Part shown: positions 59,944 to 64,000 of the stretch, piece by piece
Position numbering within the stretch: the stretch's first letter is position 1
Layout: every line of letters starts with the position of its first letter
Source: UBA1413 sp037447215
GTDB taxonomy: Bacteria > Bacteroidota > Bacteroidia > Bacteroidales > Prolixibacteraceae
DNA: 64,000 nt
Direction: 5' to 3'
Assembly: GCA_037447215.1 (NCBI GenBank)
Contig: JBBIHB010000009.1
Span: 40,103 to 104,102, forward strand
Program-made: the position numbers and the translations under genes
The notes under the pieces: model-generated
Database searches by the model: none
The model's input: the letters and a program-made list of their open reading frames with translations, nothing else
Told to the model about the DNA's origin: nothing

Positions 59944-62358
59944 CTAAAGCACTTTAAAATTCTTCACATCCACCTCGTGCATCATTTGATAAACCGCCTC
60001 AAAAATACGTTCCACGTTGGGTTTTGAAAAATATTCGCCATCGATACCATAAGCCGGGCGGTGTTCCATAGCAGGCAATGTTTTAGGGGCGGTATCCAGA
60101 TAATTGAATGCCTGTTGTTCTTCAACCACTTTTTGCATCATATATGCGGTTGCACCTCCAGGAAAGTCTTCATCCACAAACAAAACTTTTCCTGTTTTTT
60201 TCACCGACTCCAGAATAATGTGGTTCACATCGAAAGGCATAAGGGTTTGAACATCGATCACCTCAACTGAAATACTTTTTGTTGCCAACAGGTCGGCGGC
60301 CTTAAGGGCATGATTAATGTTCCATCCGTAAGTTACCAGGGTTACATCTGTTCCTTTAAGTAAAATTTCTGGTACACCTAGAGGAACTCTGAATTCACCG
60401 AAATTTGCTGGCAGCGGTTCTTTTACATTGTACGCTTTAAGCGGTTCTATAACTAGTGCCGGATCATTGGCTTCGAGCAGTGTGTTATAAAAACCTGCTG
60501 CCTGTGTCATATTGCGTGGAACACAGAGATAAACCCCCCGCATAGAGCCAAGTATCATCTGCATAGGAGAGCCGGCATGCCAGATGCCTTGCAACTGATG
60601 GCCCCGGGTACGAATAATAACTGGTGCCGCCTGTTTCCCCATTGTGCGGTATTGCATGCTGGCCAGATCGTCACTCAGGGTTGACTGTGCATAGATCAGG
60701 TAATCGAGATACTGAATTTCGGCAATGGGCCTGAAGCCCCTGAGTGCAAGTCCGATACCCTGGCCAATAATGGTGGTTTCGCGAATGCCGGTATCGGACA
60801 CCCTGTGTACACTATATTTGGCTTGCATACCTTTCATACCCTGGTTTACGTCACCTAGTTTTCCTGTATCTTCACCGAATGTAATCAGGTTGGGATATTT
60901 CCCGAAAAGCACATCAAAGTTCCTGTTAATGATTTCAGATCCGGGAACTTCTTCAGGATTATTTTCATAACCGGGAGCAATACCCGTTACGTTTAGTGCC
61001 GAATCATTGCCTTCGCGGTATAGATTACGGTTGTAAAATGTGCTGCTTTGTTTTTCGAAAACATCGATCCAATTCGTTAATGCCTTATAAACTGTATCGT
61101 AACCATGGGATCCATGAATTTCATAAAGGACTCTTTTGGCAAAACTTAACAATGCCCGTCGGGTCGGGAAAATTTTTGCAATAATACTTTCCAGTTCAGC
61201 AACATGGTTAACAGCTCCATTAGAATCGGTTTTAATTTGGTCAACGATCTTCTTTAATATTTCAGTTTCTTCCCTGTAACCTTTTTTATAGTTTTCCCAA
61301 GCTTTATCTCTGGCTTCGCGGGCTTCCCGCCTGGCACGCCGTTCAATTATGCCGAGTTCCTCAATTTCGGCCACGCCAGATACGAGCAACCATTTTCTGA
61401 ACTGAACCAAACAGTCGTATTCTTTTTCCCATGCCAACCGCTCTTTTGATTTGTAGCGTTCGTGCGAACCCGATGTGGAATGCCCTGTAGGCTGGGTAAT
61501 CTCGGTAATATGGAATAGTACGGGAGTATGGGTATTTCGGCATTGTTCAACCCCTTTGGCAAATGTTTCGACCAGCGTGGGATAATCCCAACCCCTACAG
61601 GTATATATCTCAATTCCGTTGGTGCCTTTTTCTTTTCTGAAACCTTTAAGTGCTTCCGAAATGCTCGCTTTGGTAGTTTGCAATTCTTTGGGAACACTTA
61701 TTCCAAAACCATCATCGTAAACAGCCACAGAAAGTGGCACCTGCATTACAGCTGCAGCATTGATGGTTTCAAAAAACATTCCCTCACTGGTACTGGCATC
61801 TCCAATGGAGCCAAAAGCTACTTCGTTGCCCGTAACATTGTTTTTCAGATGTTTAATCATTTCTGGCTTTTCACGGACAATTTTAGAAGCCTGTGCCAAA
61901 CCAAGCAACCGGGGCATTTGTCCGGCTGTGGAAGAAATATCGGAGGCTGAATTGAACTGATCGGCAAGATTTTTTATTTCACCCTGGCTGTTAATGTTGC
62001 TTGTGGTAAAATGGTTGTTGAAATTCCGTCCACCGGTAGAGGGGTTAATATCCGGATCGGTATCGCCGTAAATCATGGCAAAAAACTCTTCGGGCTGCAA
62101 CAGGTCGAGGGCAAGCATAAAGGTTTGATCACGGTAATAACCTGATCGCCAGTCGCCTTTTTGGAATGTTTTCGCATAAGCAATCTGCGCCAGTTCTTTT
62201 CCGTCGCCAAAAATCCCGAAATGGGCTCGTCCATTGTGCACTTCGCGGCGCCCCAATAAACTTAACTGCCGACTCAGGCAGGCAAGGTAATAATCGTCAA
62301 GGGCTTCTATAATTGATGGATACGATGTTTCCAAAAGTTCTGTCTTTTCAAAGTACAT
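59944..62358 (-). CDS. 2-oxoacid dehydrogenase E1, alpha and beta subunits fused
   Basis: An 804-residue thiamine-pyrophosphate enzyme. The alpha part (about 1-395) shows GYYRDQTFMLALDL, GRNFNNHF, the TPP/Mg segment GDASTSEGMFFETINAA and YDDGFGISVP, and HSTSGSHERYKS. The beta part (about 445-804) has ITFGEDTGKLGDVNQGMKGMQ, GIRETTIIGQGIGLALRGFRPIAEIQYLDYL, QGIWHAGSPM, VTYGWNINHALKAADLL and VDEDFPGGATAYMM. In other species these are separate genes or a similar fusion, as in branched-chain 2-oxoacid dehydrogenase. E2 and E3 genes are not adjacent. Branched-chain substrate is likely but unproved. Confidence 0.92.
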   Translation of the reverse strand: MYFEKTELLETSYPSIIEALDDYYLACLSRQLSLLGRREVHNGRAHFGIFGDGKELAQIAYAKTFQKGDWRSGYYRDQTFMLALDLLQPEEFFAMIYGDTDPDINPSTGGRNFNNHFTTSNINSQGEIKNLADQFNSASDISSTAGQMPRLLGLAQASKIVREKPEMIKHLKNNVTGNEVAFGSIGDASTSEGMFFETINAAAVMQVPLSVAVYDDGFGISVPKELQTTKASISEALKGFRKEKGTNGIEIYTCRGWDYPTLVETFAKGVEQCRNTHTPVLFHITEITQPTGHSTSGSHERYKSKERLAWEKEYDCLVQFRKWLLVSGVAEIEELGIIERRARREAREARDKAWENYKKGYREETEILKKIVDQIKTDSNGAVNHVAELESIIAKIFPTRRALLSFAKRVLYEIHGSHGYDTVYKALTNWIDVFEKQSSTFYNRNLYREGNDSALNVTGIAPGYENNPEEVPGSEIINRNFDVLFGKYPNLITFGEDTGKLGDVNQGMKGMQAKYSVHRVSDTGIRETTIIGQGIGLALRGFRPIAEIQYLDYLIYAQSTLSDDLASMQYRTMGKQAAPVIIRTRGHQLQGIWHAGSPMQMILGSMRGVYLCVPRNMTQAAGFYNTLLEANDPALVIEPLKAYNVKEPLPANFGEFRVPLGVPEILLKGTDVTLVTYGWNINHALKAADLLATKSISVEVIDVQTLMPFDVNHIILESVKKTGKVLFVDEDFPGGATAYMMQKVVEEQQAFNYLDTAPKTLPAMEHRPAYGIDGEYFSKPNVERIFEAVYQMMHEVDVKNFKVL

Positions 62359-62574
62359 GTAAACTATTTTTGATTTTTCTTTTTAGGTTGTTTTAATCAG
62401 GCAACCACATCTGTAATTTTCATTTTAAGTAACAGATCAGGTTGAGATTTGTTTTATATCAATTGGTGGCAACTTTTTCAGACAACCTTTCCATTATGAT
62501 AATTTTTATGTCACATAAAGTGTAGCCAGACTGAAAATTTACATATATTTACTCTGAAAATTAAAACGAAACAA

Positions 62575-64000
62575 ATGAATCATAATCTTGCCTTTCCCAA
62601 AAAACTGATAATACTAATTGCGGCACTAATAAATACAGGTTTAATATGTGAGGTAAGCTCCCAAAAGCCTGTTTTCCCGGATATTGAACTGTTTGCCACC
62701 GGAGTATATTATTACCCCGAACACTGGCCGCGCGAACAATGGGAACGCGACCTGAAAAACATGGCCGATATGGGTTTTGAGTTTACCCATTTTGGGGAGT
62801 TTGCCTGGGCATTTATGGAACCCGAAGAAGGCAAATATGATTTTGAGTGGCTCGACCATGCTGTTGAGCTGGCAGCAAAATACGGACTGAAAGTGATCAT
62901 GTGTACCCCTACCCCAACCCCTCCGGCCTGGCTTACCCAAAAGCATCCCGCGGTGCTCATAAAAAACAGCCAGGGGGTTGCAGCAGTGCATGGTACCCGT
63001 CAGCAAGCCTCATGGAGCAGTGAAATTTACCGGCGGTATGTGGGCCAAATAACCCACGAACTCGGAAAACGCTATGGACACGATCCCCGCATTGTTGGCT
63101 GGCAACTCGATAATGAGCCGTCGCACTATGGATGGGAAGAAGATTTCAGCGAAGCTGCCCACCAACGTTTTCAAAATTGGTTGAAAGAAAAATACAAGAA
63201 TATTGAAACCCTTAACCGGGAATGGGGAACTGTTTTCTGGAGCCAGGTGTACAATAATTTTGAGCAGGTGGCCATCCCCAACGAGAGCCGTTCGCCAATC
63301 GACTTTATCAATCCACACGCCATGCTCGACTGGAAACGTTTTAACGCCGATGAGGCTGCTGATTTTCTGCGGTTTCAGACCGAAATACTCCGGGAATATA
63401 CCAGGGAACAGTGGATAACCACCAATTATATGGCAGGTTATATGCCTGTTGATCCCTGGCGGAGCGAATATCTCGATTTTATTACCTGGACATCGTATCC
63501 GGTATCGGGTTACGGAAATGGAATCGGCAACGAAGGATTCCGCCGTGGGGATCCATTTGCAGTGGGTTTTGCCAGCGATCGTTTCAGACCTTACAGTAAA
63601 GGAAGGACTGGAGTTATGGAAATCCAGATCAGCCAGGTTTCTTGGGGACCATACAACCCCCGAATTTATCCGGGTATGCGGAAGGTTTTCCTATACCACA
63701 CCCTTGCTGGTGGAAATTCGTTTGCTTGCTTTTACCGCTACCGGCAGCCAACTTTTGGGTTCGAACAGGATATTCTTGGTATTGTAGGAACCGATGGTGT
63801 AACCCCAACCGATGGAGGTGAAGAGATTGTGGAATTTATGAAGGAGATCAGAAGCCTCAGGAGCCAAATAAAGGGCATAAATACCAAAATGCCGGCAGAT
63901 TACAAGGCGCGGCGTGTGGCCATGCTCTGGAATAACGACAACCACTGGTCAACCATGCACCGCAAACAAACCGATCAGTGGAATTTTATGGGGGTATTCA
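62575..64000 (+). CDS. GH42 beta-galactosidase-like enzyme, partial
   Basis: The frame starts at ATG 62575 and stays open to the window end (475 codons seen). A signal peptide of about 29 residues (LIILIAALINTGLIC) means it is exported. The GH42 (alpha/beta)8 domain is clear: GVYYYPEHWPREQWERDL, FGEFAWAFMEPEEG, CTPTPTPPAWL, the general acid/base Glu181 in QLDNEPSHYG, and the nucleophile Glu349 in GVMEIQ followed by WGPYNP. GH42 enzymes release beta-galactose or related units; the exported form and nearby sugar genes suggest a role in polysaccharide use. The C-terminal trimerisation part lies outside. Confidence 0.92.
   Translation, partial: MNHNLAFPKKLIILIAALINTGLICEVSSQKPVFPDIELFATGVYYYPEHWPREQWERDLKNMADMGFEFTHFGEFAWAFMEPEEGKYDFEWLDHAVELAAKYGLKVIMCTPTPTPPAWLTQKHPAVLIKNSQGVAAVHGTRQQASWSSEIYRRYVGQITHELGKRYGHDPRIVGWQLDNEPSHYGWEEDFSEAAHQRFQNWLKEKYKNIETLNREWGTVFWSQVYNNFEQVAIPNESRSPIDFINPHAMLDWKRFNADEAADFLRFQTEILREYTREQWITTNYMAGYMPVDPWRSEYLDFITWTSYPVSGYGNGIGNEGFRRGDPFAVGFASDRFRPYSKGRTGVMEIQISQVSWGPYNPRIYPGMRKVFLYHTLAGGNSFACFYRYRQPTFGFEQDILGIVGTDGVTPTDGGEEIVEFMKEIRSLRSQIKGINTKMPADYKARRVAMLWNNDNHWSTMHRKQTDQWNFMGVF

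Noticed and set aside
1..64000. CRISPR arrays, insertion sequences, rRNA genes or prophage
   Set aside because: No regular repeat-spacer pattern, transposase, rRNA sequence or phage structural gene was seen on either strand.

Overview
The window looks like a draft-genome contig from a Bacteroidota bacterium, probably an environmental member of the Bacteroidia. The evidence is two SusC/SusD pairs, FecR/ECF-sigma pairs with DUF4974-type C-termini, STN domains, a type IX secretion (T9SS) C-terminal sorting domain, a DUF4271 gene, lipoprotein signals throughout, and recurring TAnnTTTG promoter boxes, the -7 element of this phylum. A run of 10 N at 11288-11297 marks an assembly gap.

Layout. (1) 1-9083, minus strand: a polysaccharide utilisation locus (PUL) controlled by an ECF sigma factor and a FecR anti-sigma. 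It carries an STN-type SusC, a SusD, a small lipoprotein, an unrecognised secreted protein and the start of a GH172 (DUF2961) enzyme that runs off the window. (2) 9223-23644, minus strand: a second PUL with SusC, SusD, a lipoprotein with two LamG domains, two GH144 (glucoamylase-family) enzymes, a GH43 and a GH3. Two GH144 enzymes with a BglX-type GH3 suggest a beta-1,2-glucan target. A divergent one-component membrane regulator (23907-26723) probably controls it. (3) 26810-29472: a lipoprotein and a TonB-dependent receptor, translationally coupled. (4) 29692-30120: a frameshifted XRE-type HTH gene, then tRNA-Leu(CAA) with its promoter and terminator. (5) 30331-37705: the most unusual part, an ECF sigma/FecR operon with no SusC. 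It continues into an STN-aspartyl protease-PDZ protein, an STN/CarboxypepD-like protein and an MG2 (alpha-2-macroglobulin-like) protein with a TonB-plug-like segment.

(6) 37820-52647: a mostly housekeeping block with nadA, a ctpA-like S41 protease, dCMP deaminase, a SPOR lipoprotein, cysQ, a PHP phosphodiesterase, rnpA, hemD, DUF4271, an unlisted 50-residue ORF that resembles a HigA N-terminus, polA, queD, speA, an aldo/keto reductase and tRNA-Arg(CCT). (7) 52758-64000: cysteate synthase (likely sulfonolipid synthesis), a frameshifted small lipoprotein gene, a six-hairpin glycosidase, a decayed NhaP2-type antiporter, a ThuA-like protein, a sugar-phosphate isomerase-like protein, a fused 2-oxoacid dehydrogenase E1, and a GH42 enzyme cut by the window end.

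Regions 1, 2 and part of 7 describe a polysaccharide degrader: surface capture by SusCD, cleavage by lipoprotein and T9SS-exported hydrolases, and sensing through ECF/FecR or a membrane one-component regulator. All family calls come from reading the sequence; no database search was run.
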